In this document: piece after piece, positions 52,277 to 61,195 of the stretch | Layout of the letters: every line of letters begins with the position of its first letter | Numbering within the stretch: position 1 is the stretch's first letter | Assembly: GCF_013090115.1 (NCBI RefSeq) | Contig: NZ_JABFNN010000040.1 | Location: 34,800 to 98,799 of the forward strand | Direction: 5' to 3' | Source: Flagellimonas amphidinii | GTDB taxonomy: Bacteria; Bacteroidota; Bacteroidia; Flavobacteriales; Flavobacteriaceae | DNA: 64,000 nt | Translations under genes and position numbers: made by a program | Notes under the pieces: model-generated | What the model was told of the DNA's origin: nothing | Database searches by the model: none | Seen by the model: only the letters and a program-made list of their open reading frames with translations

Positions 52277-53242
52277 CTAGCAACAACCCCCACCGTTATA
52301 GTGCCAAGTACTTTCACTAATATGGATTTGGTCTGATTCTTTTGCCAAAGCTGCAGCCGTTTTGTCACAGACGGCCAAAGGCTGATTCTGCATTAAAACA
52401 TGCCCTTTTTTATCATCAAAGTATTCTTCGTCACCAAAATAAATGGCAGTTTTACCCGTAAACATGCAAGGGCCGTCTTCTGGCATGGGGTCTTTTATGG
52501 CAGCAATTTCAATGGATTCTATATGTATGAGCTCATCTGTTGGATAATGATTGGGGGTAAGCACCCTGTAAGATCTTCTTGCCCTGATTTCAATCGTTCC
52601 AAATCCAGCATCGGTCAAAACTTTTACATAATCCTTTAAGGGAATGCTTCCGCTTAAGCAAAGTGCCCTGAGCCTGTCATCGTTGCGTAGCTCGTCATTC
52701 ATCGGCTGCTCACAAATAGGATCGCTCATCACCAATCTTCCGTGTGGTTTTAGCACTCGATACATTTCTGAAACCGCCTTTTTCAAATCTTCCATTTTAA
52801 AGATGTTGAACAAGCAGTTTTGCGCTGCAACATCGATACTTTCATCAGCAACGGGCAAATTCAAAGCGTCCCCTTTGACCAAATCCACAAATTCACTCTT
52901 GAACCAGTCATTTTCTTCCTCCGCAACTTTAAAGTTCTTTTGCGAAGCCTCCAGCATTTCATCAACGGCATCCACACCAATAACACCACTTTTTTGTCTA
53001 GAGAAATATGAAAATTGCAATAATTCCATTCCGCCACCAACACCTACATAGAGTATTTTAGGGTCGTTGACCAAATCTTGGGCTGAAACTGTGCTTCCAC
53101 AACCGTAGTTCATCTCTTGCATGATTTTGGGTATGGAAAGTCCAGGGAACTGCCAAATGGGTGAAGTGGTACAACAAAGTCCCACATCTGGGGTTAGTGC
53201 AGCTTCTTTGTAGAGGTCTTGGGTAGCATCTAAATAACTCAT
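52277..53242 (-). CDS. arsM: ArsM-type arsenite methyltransferase (arsenosugar pathway)
   Basis: A 321-residue SAM-dependent methyltransferase. ILYVGVGGGMELLQFS is motif I, KGDALNLPVADESIDVAAQNCLFNIF the following core. Cysteines likely to bind arsenic occur in GLCCTTSP (about 22-25), NYGCGST (about 46), the central QNCLFN and a terminal GGGCC. This matches the arsenosugar-biosynthesis ArsM group more than the classical AS3MT. It overlaps the PNP gene by 4 nt. It would methylate As(III) to DMAs, the precursor used by ArsS. Confidence 0.87.
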   Translation of the reverse strand: MSYLDATQDLYKEAALTPDVGLCCTTSPIWQFPGLSIPKIMQEMNYGCGSTVSAQDLVNDPKILYVGVGGGMELLQFSYFSRQKSGVIGVDAVDEMLEASQKNFKVAEEENDWFKSEFVDLVKGDALNLPVADESIDVAAQNCLFNIFKMEDLKKAVSEMYRVLKPHGRLVMSDPICEQPMNDELRNDDRLRALCLSGSIPLKDYVKVLTDAGFGTIEIRARRSYRVLTPNHYPTDELIHIESIEIAAIKDPMPEDGPCMFTGKTAIYFGDEEYFDDKKGHVLMQNQPLAVCDKTAAALAKESDQIHISESTWHYNGGGCC

Positions 53243-54054
53243 ATTTCCTTTATTAATTCTTTGAACAGTTGTATCATTTTGGGTTCGGTTTCGCCTGCAA
53301 TTTTTATAATCTCTTCAATATTAATGGGTTGAAGATTATCTGGGTCGCATTCATCTGTTAAAACGGATACGGCTACAATGGGTAGTCGTAAATGATTGGC
53401 AACAATTACTTCTGGGACGGTACTCATTCCTACTGCATCTGCCCCCAAAATTTTTAACATGCGATATTCAGCCTTGGTTTCCAACTGTGGACCAACAACT
53501 GAGGCATACACACCTTTTTGAAGTGAAATACCTTCTTTTTGGGCAATTGCCTCAATTTTTTGACGCATTCCTGCATCGTAAGGCTCACTCATATCTACAA
53601 AGCGGTCACCAAATGCAGATACATTTTTAAATGCCAGGGGCGAACCTCCTTGAAGATTGATGTGGTCTTCAATAAGCATGATATCCCCTTTTTTGAAGTT
53701 GAGGTTGACGGCACCTGCAGCATTGGAGACAAAAAGTTTTTGAATACCCAGTAGGTGCATTACCCGAATAGGATAGGTAATGTCCAAAAAATCATAGCCC
53801 TCGTACAGATGGAACCTTCCTTGCATAACCACCGCTTTTTTGCCTGAAATGGTACCGTAAATCAGTTTTCCAGAGTGGAATTCCACCGTGGCAAGTGGAA
53901 AATATGGGATATGGTTGTAATGGGCTTCAATAGGGTTTTCAATGGCATCTACCAATTGGCCTAGCCCAGTGCCCAGCACAATGCCGATTTCTGGGTTGTC
54001 AAATCCTTTTTTAATCAAATATTCAACAGATTCGTCAAGTTGTGTTTGCGTCAT
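53239..54054 (-). CDS. Purine-nucleoside phosphorylase
   Basis: A 271-residue class II trimeric-type PNP. GIVLGTGLGQLVDAI is the phosphate loop, QGRFHLYEGYDFLDITYPIRVM and FVSNAAGAVNLNFKKGDIMLI surround the ribose, and SVLTDECD carries the purine-binding Asn/Asp position. It cleaves nucleosides such as adenosine-derived ligands with phosphate. In arsenosugar clusters a PNP is thought to remove adenine from the arseno-adenosyl intermediate. It overlaps neighbours on both sides by 4 nt. Confidence 0.92.
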   Translation of the reverse strand: MTQTQLDESVEYLIKKGFDNPEIGIVLGTGLGQLVDAIENPIEAHYNHIPYFPLATVEFHSGKLIYGTISGKKAVVMQGRFHLYEGYDFLDITYPIRVMHLLGIQKLFVSNAAGAVNLNFKKGDIMLIEDHINLQGGSPLAFKNVSAFGDRFVDMSEPYDAGMRQKIEAIAQKEGISLQKGVYASVVGPQLETKAEYRMLKILGADAVGMSTVPEVIVANHLRLPIVAVSVLTDECDPDNLQPINIEEIIKIAGETEPKMIQLFKELIKEI

Positions 54055-54665
54055 TCTTTTAGATGTTTTAAAAAGGGCTGAAATGCTTCAATGTCCTTGA
54101 TGTCCTCATAATGATCTACATCATTTTTTTCTTGAAGCAAAGATGTCTTTTCGTTCTTTAAATTTTTCAAAGTGTCTGATAGCACGGTATTGGTGCCCCA
54201 TGATTTGTTCTGGAACAGTTCTTTTTTGATTGATTTCATTCCCAAAAGATAGTAGCCGCCGTCCATGGCTGGCCCTATGACAAAGTCATGGTTGTCCAAT
54301 TGTAAAAAGGCATCTTCCATTTCCCTTTGGGAAAGGTCGTACATATCACTACCAATAATAATGATTTTTTCAAAACCGTTGTCAAAACCCTCTTGAAAGG
54401 CTTTTAGCATTCTTTGGCCCAAGTCTGTGCCTTTCTGAAGTTTCTTTTGATAGTGTTCTTTTGACCAAATATCGTTTTCCCAAATGGTTTCTGAGTAGTA
54501 TACCCATTTTTCCATTTCAAGATCACAGGTGAATGATACAGTTCTATCCAAAAGAAATTTATAGATGTCAAGGGCCGCTCTATCACCAACTTTGGCAGCT
54601 AGCCGGGTCTTGCATTTTCCCAACTCAGGATTACGGGTAAAGATGAGCAGTAGGTTATTCTTCAA
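54051..54665 (-). CDS. TIGR04282/DUF2064 glycosyltransferase-like protein
   Basis: About 204 residues of the DUF2064 nucleotidyl/glycosyltransferase-like fold: LLIFTRNPELGKCKTRLAAKVGDRAAL, GTDLGQRMLKAFQEGF, IIIGSDMYDLS and IGPAMDGGYYLLGMK. The family is named arsenosugar biosynthesis glycosyltransferase. A longer frame from 54722 would overlap the rhodanese gene by 61 nt; I prefer the TTG at 54665, which overlaps the rhodanese stop as TTGA and begins right at the conserved strand. Confidence 0.85.
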   Translation of the reverse strand: MKNNLLLIFTRNPELGKCKTRLAAKVGDRAALDIYKFLLDRTVSFTCDLEMEKWVYYSETIWENDIWSKEHYQKKLQKGTDLGQRMLKAFQEGFDNGFEKIIIIGSDMYDLSQREMEDAFLQLDNHDFVIGPAMDGGYYLLGMKSIKKELFQNKSWGTNTVLSDTLKNLKNEKTSLLQEKNDVDHYEDIKDIEAFQPFLKHLKE

Positions 54666-55171
54666 TCGTCTAGGTTTTCTAGAGTATAAACTTTGTCCGC
54701 ATTGGTCAATAAATTTGCCCAATACTTACTATAAGCATGTACTTTTTCAGTTTTTTTGTTTGGGGCATCATAAACAGGATACCCTTGGTTCTTCCATGCA
54801 AAAATACCGCCATATAAATTTTTGACATTGGAAAGTCCAGCTTGGTTCAATTTTTCACCAATGTCTTCAGAGCGGATCCCTACGGAACAGTAAACCACTA
54901 TGGTATCCTTTTCAGAAAATGTTTTGGTAATTGAGGCAATGTCAAAGGTTTCATAACCCACCCAAATAGCATTTTTAATATGGCTAACCTTATACTCTTC
55001 CAGTTTACGAGTATCCAAAATGACTACTTCTGGCATAGTATTCAAATCTTCAACAGAAATATATGGAACAGTATTTTCATTGAACTTTTCAAGCACCTCT
55101 GGAATTGATTTCTGCGCACATGAGAAGGTGCTTAAAATCAATAGGATGTAAAGAAATGGGGACGCTCTCAT
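54662..55171 (-). CDS. Rhodanese-like domain lipoprotein
   Basis: A 169-residue lipoprotein (lipobox STFSC, Cys about 18) with a single rhodanese domain (about 38-140). VVILDTRKLEEY and AIWVGYETFDI lead to the active-site loop VVYCSVGIRSED with its catalytic Cys, and the end NLYGGIFAWKNQGYPV is canonical. It probably handles sulfane sulfur or an arsenic thiol in the periplasm. First gene of the arsenosugar-type cluster and divergent from the GH32 gene (74 bp). Confidence 0.92.
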   Translation of the reverse strand: MRASPFLYILLILSTFSCAQKSIPEVLEKFNENTVPYISVEDLNTMPEVVILDTRKLEEYKVSHIKNAIWVGYETFDIASITKTFSEKDTIVVYCSVGIRSEDIGEKLNQAGLSNVKNLYGGIFAWKNQGYPVYDAPNKKTEKVHAYSKYWANLLTNADKVYTLENLDD

Positions 55172-55245
55172 TGCTGTTATATGACCTTCAAAGATAACCC
55201 AATAATTCTTGTTGATTATGATTATATTACTTGCAAATGTGTGTC

Positions 55246-56799
55246 ATGGTTACAAAATTCAAATCCATTTTGATGGCCCTAAGTATGTCATTAATTGCTT
55301 GTAAAGGAGTGGAAAAAGAAAAAAATATAGCAACGTCTGAATCAACATACTATCAGGAGAAATATCGTCCCCAGTATCATTTTTCCCCGCCGGAAAAGTG
55401 GATGAACGATCCCAATGGCTTGGTTTATCATGATGGAATTTACCACTTGTTTTACCAATATTACCCAGATGATATTGTATGGGGGCCTATGCATTGGGGC
55501 CATGCCGTAAGTAAGGACATTATACATTGGGACCATAAACCTATTGCCTTGTATCCTGATGAACATGGATTGATTTTCTCAGGAAGTGCTGTAGTAGATA
55601 GAAACAATACTTCCGGTTTTGCTAAAAATGGAGAAACACCTTTGGTGGCAATCTTCACATATCACTTAATGGAAGGAGAAAAAGCGGGCAGGACCGATTT
55701 TCAAACACAAGGCATTGCCTACAGTCTGGATAATGGGGATACATGGGCCAAATATGAAGGAAATCCTGTTATTGGAAATAAAGGCATCAAGGATTTTAGA
55801 GACCCTAAAGTGTTTTGGCATGTAGATTCCAAAAGTTGGATCATGGTATTGGTTGCTGGTGACCATGCTAAATTCTACCGATCAAAAAATTTGAAGGAGT
55901 GGGTCCATGTAGGTGATTTTGGTAAAAATCAAGGGGCGCATGGTGGAGTTTGGGAATGCCCAGATCTTTTTCCTTTGCAAATAGAAGAAACGGATGAAGT
56001 TAAGTGGGTGCTGATCATCAGTATTAATCCTGGAGCTCCCAATGGAGGTAGTGGCACACAGTATTTTATTGGTGATTTTGATGGCGAACAATTTATTTCA
56101 GACCAGATAGAACCCAAATGGTTGGATTATGGAACTGATAATTATGCAGGGGTTACGTACAACAACACACCTCATGGGGACCGAATTTTTATTGGGTGGA
56201 TGAGCAATTGGGATTATGCCCGGGATACTCCAACGGAGAAATGGCGAAGCGCTATGACGTTGCCAAGAAAATTAGCCCTCCAAAAACATGGGGAAACTTA
56301 TATGTTGGCAAACTATCCTTTACATCAGGTAGATGATTTGGCAGCCAAAACCTTGGTTGGCGGAACAACAGTTGCGGCTAAAACTTCCGATACGTTAAAA
56401 TTGGAAGGACTGAATCAATCCATGGTTCAATTAAAGACAGCTTCCAAAGATTTTACATTGGTTTTTGCCAACGATTTGGGAGAAACCTTAACGATGACAA
56501 TGGATGCTGACCGTAAAACTTTTCTGCTCGATCGAATGAAATCTGGGAAAGTTGATTTTCAAACCGAGTTTGGTGATAAAAAACACAATATGCCCATGAA
56601 CTTGTTACCCGATGAGGAATACGCAATTAAAATACTGTTGGATTGGTCTTCCATAGAGATTTTTATACATGAGGGACTTTTTACAATGACCGATCAGATC
56701 TTTCCAACAGAGCCATATAACACCTTGATTATTGAGAATAAGGATGCAGAAGCTGGTATGGCCGTAGAATCCATCAAATCAATGAAATCTGTTTGGTAA
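55246..56799 (+). CDS. GH32 levanase/beta-fructofuranosidase lipoprotein
   Basis: A 517-residue lipoprotein (lipobox LIAC). The five-bladed propeller shows the GH32 triad: the nucleophile in WMNDPNGL, the transition-state Asp in FRDPKVFW and the acid/base Glu in WECPDLFPL. A C-terminal beta-sandwich (about 365-510) ends with WSSIEIFIHEG. It hydrolyses terminal or internal beta-fructosides (levan, inulin or sucrose-type). I use the third in-frame start (ATG 55246) because it directly precedes the signal peptide. No SusCD or transporter is adjacent, so it seems an orphan enzyme. Confidence 0.92.
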   Translation: MVTKFKSILMALSMSLIACKGVEKEKNIATSESTYYQEKYRPQYHFSPPEKWMNDPNGLVYHDGIYHLFYQYYPDDIVWGPMHWGHAVSKDIIHWDHKPIALYPDEHGLIFSGSAVVDRNNTSGFAKNGETPLVAIFTYHLMEGEKAGRTDFQTQGIAYSLDNGDTWAKYEGNPVIGNKGIKDFRDPKVFWHVDSKSWIMVLVAGDHAKFYRSKNLKEWVHVGDFGKNQGAHGGVWECPDLFPLQIEETDEVKWVLIISINPGAPNGGSGTQYFIGDFDGEQFISDQIEPKWLDYGTDNYAGVTYNNTPHGDRIFIGWMSNWDYARDTPTEKWRSAMTLPRKLALQKHGETYMLANYPLHQVDDLAAKTLVGGTTVAAKTSDTLKLEGLNQSMVQLKTASKDFTLVFANDLGETLTMTMDADRKTFLLDRMKSGKVDFQTEFGDKKHNMPMNLLPDEEYAIKILLDWSSIEIFIHEGLFTMTDQIFPTEPYNTLIIENKDAEAGMAVESIKSMKSVW

Positions 56800-56872
56800 C
56801 ATTTATGTCCCCTTGATTTTTATCAGTTTTTTTATGGCTATCGATTAAGACCTTTGGGGCAAATCTTCGTGG

Positions 56873-58693
56873 ATGTCCCTTGCTCCTCAATATTTAGAGA
56901 AAATAGCTTGTCAAATTGATCAGATGATTGATCAAATTGAACAGAAGCAGCTCTTAAGTACGGAAGTGTTGCACAAAGTTGCACCTAATTATAGGGAGAG
57001 TGCAAAAAACCTGTTGCACTACGGCACTTTTAGAAGTTTTGATGCTCGTGAAATGCAAAAAGGGCTGAAACAAATGGGTTTTACACGTCTGGCCAATGCA
57101 GAAGGAAACATTTTGGGGAGCTTGATGAACCTAAAGGCCATTATCCAAAAATTATACGGAAACGATTCCAAAACAAACTCAGGTGACTTTTTACCCATTG
57201 GTGCGGGCAAAAAGTTGTTGGGGAAAAATACTAAGGAATTGTTTGGCGTCAATGGAAAACAAAGACGTGTCCGAATCATGGTTACTCAGCCTGCAGAGGC
57301 AGCCAATAACTATGAAATGGTGCTGCAAATGGTTAAAAATGGGATGGATTGCGCTAGAATAAATTGTGCTCATGATGACCCTCAAACGTGGAAGGCCATA
57401 GCCAAAAATGTGCAAAAGGCTTCAAAAGCGTGTTCTGCCGAGGTGAAAATTGCTGTGGATTTGGCCGGACCCAAAATTAGGACGGGAGATTTGGGGCCGG
57501 GCCCAAAGGTGAAAAAGTTTAAACCAGACCGGAATGCTTGTGGTGAAGTGATTGGTCCAGCGGTTATTTTTCTGGTTTCCAAAGAGAAAAAATATCTAAG
57601 TCCTTATGAAGTTCCCGTAGCTCCCGAATGGATACAAAAGTTGAGCATTGGGGATGTTTTGAAACTTGTGGATGCGCGGGAAAAGTCGCGAAAGTTGCAA
57701 GTAGTAAAAGTCAATGAGAATGTAGCCGTATTACATTCCTATAAAACCGTTTATCTGCAAACAGGAGTGCTGGTAAGACCATCCCGAAAGGAACTGGAAA
57801 AATGTAGAATTGGTGAGCTTCCTATGGTGGAACCTGCCATCATCCTAAGAGTTGGGGATACACTTTTAGTAACTGGTAATGAGGACATCGGTGTTTTGCC
57901 CCATTTTGATGCGAATGGAAATTTGGTCAAACCTGCAAAAATTCCATGTGTGCCGTCAAGTGTTGTTTCCAAAGCGCGGGAAGGTGAGTCCATTTTGTTT
58001 GATGATGGTAAAATAGAGGGAGTAATTGCTAAAGTCAATGCGCATTCTTTTGAAGTCAAAATCACAAAGGCCAATGAAAATGGTTCCAAACTAAAGGCAG
58101 AAAAAGGCATCAATTTTCCAACATTGGATTTAGGGATTACCGGACTGACCCAAAAAGACAGGGAAGATTTAAAACATGTGGTCCAATTTGCGGATATCAT
58201 CAACTACTCCTATGTCAATAGCGAAGCAGATGTTGCATTGCTTTTACGTGAAATGGAGCATTTAAACGTAAAAGATAAGCTTGGGATTGTTTTAAAAATT
58301 GAAACAAATACTGCCTTTAAAAACTTGATCGGGATTCTTTTGACCGCAATGCAAACCCAACGCTTGGGCGTAATGATAGCCCGCGGAGATTTGGCCTTGG
58401 AGGTTGGTTGGAACAACATGGGGATGGTTCAAGAGGGGATTCTTGCGTTTTGCAGTGCTGCCCATGTTCCGGTAATCTGGGCCACCCAAGTGTTGGAAAG
58501 TTTGGCCAAAAAAGGAGTGCCTTCGCGATCGGAGATTACGGACATCACTTCTTCCATCAAGGCGGAGTGTGTAATGCTCAATAAAGGACCTTATATCAAT
58601 GAGGCCATTACGCTTTTGGATGAAATACTCTCCAATATGGAAGGTTTGCGGGACAAGAAGGAAGTAATGCTTCCTAAGATAGATTGGTCTTAA
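56873..58693 (+). CDS. Non-canonical pyruvate-kinase-like protein
   Basis: A 606-residue protein whose middle and end follow the pyruvate kinase barrel: CARINCAHDD (for RxNFSHG), KIAVDLAGPKIRTG (for DTKGPEIR), GIVLKIETNTAF, IARGDLALEVGWNNM and PVIWATQVLESLAKKGVPSRSEITD. It differs from true PK by an N-terminal helical extension of about 130 residues, an enlarged middle B region, GWNNM in place of the usual E..P after RGDL, and lack of the C-terminal allosteric domain. The catalytic Lys/Glu of KIE is kept. A PEP- or acyl-phosphate-using enzyme is likely; the reaction is unknown. Followed by gap. Confidence 0.8.
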   Translation: MSLAPQYLEKIACQIDQMIDQIEQKQLLSTEVLHKVAPNYRESAKNLLHYGTFRSFDAREMQKGLKQMGFTRLANAEGNILGSLMNLKAIIQKLYGNDSKTNSGDFLPIGAGKKLLGKNTKELFGVNGKQRRVRIMVTQPAEAANNYEMVLQMVKNGMDCARINCAHDDPQTWKAIAKNVQKASKACSAEVKIAVDLAGPKIRTGDLGPGPKVKKFKPDRNACGEVIGPAVIFLVSKEKKYLSPYEVPVAPEWIQKLSIGDVLKLVDAREKSRKLQVVKVNENVAVLHSYKTVYLQTGVLVRPSRKELEKCRIGELPMVEPAIILRVGDTLLVTGNEDIGVLPHFDANGNLVKPAKIPCVPSSVVSKAREGESILFDDGKIEGVIAKVNAHSFEVKITKANENGSKLKAEKGINFPTLDLGITGLTQKDREDLKHVVQFADIINYSYVNSEADVALLLREMEHLNVKDKLGIVLKIETNTAFKNLIGILLTAMQTQRLGVMIARGDLALEVGWNNMGMVQEGILAFCSAAHVPVIWATQVLESLAKKGVPSRSEITDITSSIKAECVMLNKGPYINEAITLLDEILSNMEGLRDKKEVMLPKIDWS

Positions 58694-58821
58694 TTATTAA
58701 GATACAATTTCTTCATCTTTTAATGTTTTTGGGCTGCATTTTCAGCTCATGACTTTTGTAATTTATAAGCTGGTTTTCAGACTAAGAAACCATAAACAAT
58801 TATAACTTAAGAACATTCAAT

Positions 58822-59814
58822 ATGAGAATTGGAATCAACGGAATGGGCCGTATCGGTCGTGCTGCGTTAAAGGTGATCAATGACACTCCCGGTTTGGAAG
58901 TAGTAGCTGTAAATGATATTGTATCTATTGAAAACACTGCATATTTGCTAAAGTACGATACCGTTTATGGAATCTATGAAAAAGAAGTATCGCATGAAGC
59001 GGATACTTTGGTAGTGGATGGACAGAAAATTCATTATTCTTCCATTAGAACTCCTGAAGAGTTGCCATGGGGAGAATATGGAGTGGATTTGGTAATTGAA
59101 AGTACCGGGGTCTTCACCAAAGGTGAAGATGCAGAACGCCATTTGAAGGCAGGAGCAAAAACCGTGGTGATTTCGGCACCGACAAAAAGTGTGGATACGC
59201 CAACGGTAGTGCATGGCGTTAACTCGGAAGATGGCAATACCAGTGTATTTTCCTGTGCCAGTTGTACAACCAACAACATTAGCCCGGTAGTGGAGATTTT
59301 GGGCAGAAGAATTGGCATTAAAAAGGCCATTATGACCACTGTGCATGCCTATACCGCTTCTCAAGGTATTGTGGATGCACCTTCCAAGAAGAATTTTAGA
59401 ATGGGAAGGGCCGGTGCCCAGAACCTTATCCCTACCACAACAGGTGCTGCCATAGCCACTACCAAGGCTCTGCCCGCTTTTGCTGGAAAGTTTGATGGGG
59501 TGGCCATTAGGGTGCCGGTTCCTGTGGGATCCATATCGGATTTGGTCTTTGTGACCGAAAAACCTGTTACCCCAGAAGAAGTGAATCAAATTTTGCTGGA
59601 GGAATCAAAAACGGAACGCTACAAAGATGTTTTGGATGCTACCGATGAACCCATTGTTTCTTCGGACATTATAAAAAGTCCATACGCATCTACCGTGGAT
59701 CTGTCCATGACCAGAGTGGTTGATGGCGATTTATTAAAAGTAATGACCTGGTATGACAATGAGTGGGGCTTTACCAATCAGATGATTCGGCAGATTTTGG
59801 AAATAAAAGGATAG
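58822..59814 (+). CDS. gap: Glyceraldehyde-3-phosphate dehydrogenase
   Basis: A 330-residue type I GAPDH. GINGMGRIGRAALKVI binds NAD, SCASCTTNNISPVVEIL holds the catalytic Cys, and HAYTASQGIVDAPSKKNFRMGRAGAQNLIPTTTGAA is family typical. The final WYDNEWGFTNQM is canonical. It converts glyceraldehyde 3-phosphate to 1,3-bisphosphoglycerate. A second gap gene elsewhere in the genome is possible. It ends in a strong terminator. Confidence 0.96.
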   Translation: MRIGINGMGRIGRAALKVINDTPGLEVVAVNDIVSIENTAYLLKYDTVYGIYEKEVSHEADTLVVDGQKIHYSSIRTPEELPWGEYGVDLVIESTGVFTKGEDAERHLKAGAKTVVISAPTKSVDTPTVVHGVNSEDGNTSVFSCASCTTNNISPVVEILGRRIGIKKAIMTTVHAYTASQGIVDAPSKKNFRMGRAGAQNLIPTTTGAAIATTKALPAFAGKFDGVAIRVPVPVGSISDLVFVTEKPVTPEEVNQILLEESKTERYKDVLDATDEPIVSSDIIKSPYASTVDLSMTRVVDGDLLKVMTWYDNEWGFTNQMIRQILEIKG

Positions 59815-59820
59815 CAAGAA

Positions 59821-59850
59821 AAAAAGGGTGCCCTAACGGCACCCTTTTTT
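59821..59850 (+). terminator. Strong intrinsic terminator after gap
   Basis: GGGTGCC (59826-59832) pairs with GGCACCC (59838-59844) around a CTAAC loop, followed by six T. Five A precede the stem and can extend it. Confidence 0.9.
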
Positions 59851-59898
59851 AGAGACTTAATCCTAAATTATGGGACTTATTGATCGTGTTTGTAAAGC

Positions 59899-60000
59899 TT
59901 AATAGATGTATTGGTATAGGCTACCGATCAAGGAGCAGAGGGATATCGCAAATACGACATACCAAAAAAGATAGCCTAATTTTTCTTCAACAGTGTTCAT
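59899..60000 (-). CDS. 33-residue single-helix membrane miniprotein
   Basis: An ATG (60000) to TAA (59899) frame encodes MNTVEEKLGYLFWY... with one strong hydrophobic helix (about 9-28, VVFAISLCSLIGSL) ending QYIY. Acidic/basic N-terminus, aromatic interface residues and hydrophobic core look like a real micro-membrane protein rather than noise. It lies in the 477-bp stretch between gap and the next gene; 60001-60291 holds nothing further that I can support. Function unknown. Confidence 0.5.
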   Translation of the reverse strand: MNTVEEKLGYLFWYVVFAISLCSLIGSLYQYIY

Positions 60001-60291
60001 GTTAAATAGCATTTGTTTAGGATGAGATGATTAGTTCTCCCCGAAATTACTCAAAACACTGCCGAGTTAAAGCACTATTTTATTCTTGGCTTAAAAAAGG
60101 ATATAATTGGTACATATTCTGTATAAATGGTAAAAAATGGCATATAACTGCCATGGAACAATACACGCTTCATCTGGATAAAACGTATTTTGTCCTGCAA
60201 CCAGTCTTACAACCAATACTTTAGGATTTGAACAAAGAATTTGCAACAGGAGGATCGTTATGGTGCATCCACCTTGCCATACCAATAAAAG

Positions 60292-60519
60292 TTAAACTAG
60301 AGGCGTTCCTTTTAGTCTTTTCTCTATTTTCTTTTTCTTTTCCGTAAGACGTTTCATAATATCCATTAATTGGGAGTCTTTCGTCTTTTTGTATATCTCG
60401 TTGATGGAAAGTATAAGCTGTTTCGCCTCACGGGAGGCCGCTACCCTGTCGCTGGTGGACATATGGCTCAAGGTTCTGTTTTCAAACTCCTCTGCCTTTG
60501 CAAGTAAATCTTGGGTCAT
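60292..60519 (-). CDS. Small helical protein of unknown function
   Basis: A 75-residue, highly charged, all-helical protein (AEEFENRTLSHMSTSDRVAASREAKQLILSINEIYKK, then a lysine-rich tail KRLTEKKKKIEKRLKG). No recognised domain; a short coiled coil is likely. TATATTTA upstream on the minus strand could be its -7 element. Composition and steady codon use suggest it is expressed, but no context explains it. Confidence 0.6.
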   Translation of the reverse strand: MTQDLLAKAEEFENRTLSHMSTSDRVAASREAKQLILSINEIYKKTKDSQLMDIMKRLTEKKKKIEKRLKGTPLV

Positions 60520-60656
60520 TTTTGTGTAAAATTATTCTAGAATGGCTAAATATAAGGGTTAGTTTCATATTTTATGCCTATAGGGGTATATGATTTTCAT
60601 ATTTATGAAATTATTAAGAATATAACTACAAATCCTCAATAGTAAAAGTGCTGGCT

Positions 60657-61103
60657 TTAAAGGGCATGGCTGGCATAAGGTTCCCTGAATCTTTCAAAAG
60701 TGCATGTGCCTTGGTACCAGTGTGCCACGTGCACGCTCAGGGCCGGGTCTGGGGCATCTATCCTAAAGGATAGGCACAGGGCGTTGGGGGCTATCTGCAA
60801 TTGGCCTCGATCTAGTGGGCGGGGCAACTGTAGCATGGCGCTTTTATAATGTAAAGGTTTACTGGGTTTTAGGAAGAGAAAGGAAAAATTGAACAACAGA
60901 TTGTCCACCACTACCATTTGGGCCAAACCAGGGTTGGGCAGTTTGTTGATGACCAACCGACTTTGTTGTTTGTGTACCGTGTGGAGCAACTGCCCGTTTT
61001 GTTGATTTTGAATCTGATGTTGACCAAAAGTAATCTCCAAAGCAGTGTAAGGGCTTTGGTATAGAAAGTGGTTAAGGGTGCGGAGAAGATGGGTGTTTGA
61101 CAT
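60657..61103 (-). CDS. Unknown protein divergent from the XRE regulator
   Basis: A 148-residue protein with no recognised domain: beta-rich, Pro/Leu/His-rich, with LDRGQLQIAPNALCLSFRIDAPDP and HVAHWYQGTCTFERFREPYASHAL near the end. No signal or membrane helix. Its start is 92 bp from the divergent XRE gene, and nested palindromes lie between, so it is probably that regulator's target. The segment appears richer in G+C than its surroundings. Possibly horizontally acquired. Confidence 0.6.
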   Translation of the reverse strand: MSNTHLLRTLNHFLYQSPYTALEITFGQHQIQNQQNGQLLHTVHKQQSRLVINKLPNPGLAQMVVVDNLLFNFSFLFLKPSKPLHYKSAMLQLPRPLDRGQLQIAPNALCLSFRIDAPDPALSVHVAHWYQGTCTFERFREPYASHAL

Positions 61104-61142
61104 AGTAGGTTATTTAAGAAGGGGTATTACAAAAATACATAA

Positions 61143-61186
61143 AATGACGTTTACGTCATTAATTTCGATGTCTGAAATTTTGACAT
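61143..61186. promoter_or_regulatory. Nested operator-like palindromes between divergent genes
   Basis: AATGACGT and ACGTCATT (61143-61160) form a perfect 8-bp inverted repeat with a TT spacer. Immediately after, AATTTC/GAAATT (61161-61179) and ATGTC/GACAT (61169-61186) overlap each other. All are within 35 bp upstream of the XRE gene start and are likely regulator sites. Confidence 0.6.
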
Positions 61187-61195
61187 TGTTGTCCT

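Noticed and set aside
54666..54722. Longer start of the TIGR04282 gene at 54722
   Set aside because: It would overlap the rhodanese coding end by 61 nt and adds a segment unrelated to the fold; a TTG at 54665 with TTGA overlap starts right at the first conserved strand.
60027..60224. 65-codon plus-strand frame
   Set aside because: Low-complexity end, no recognisable motif, lies opposite other short frames in a region without coding signal.
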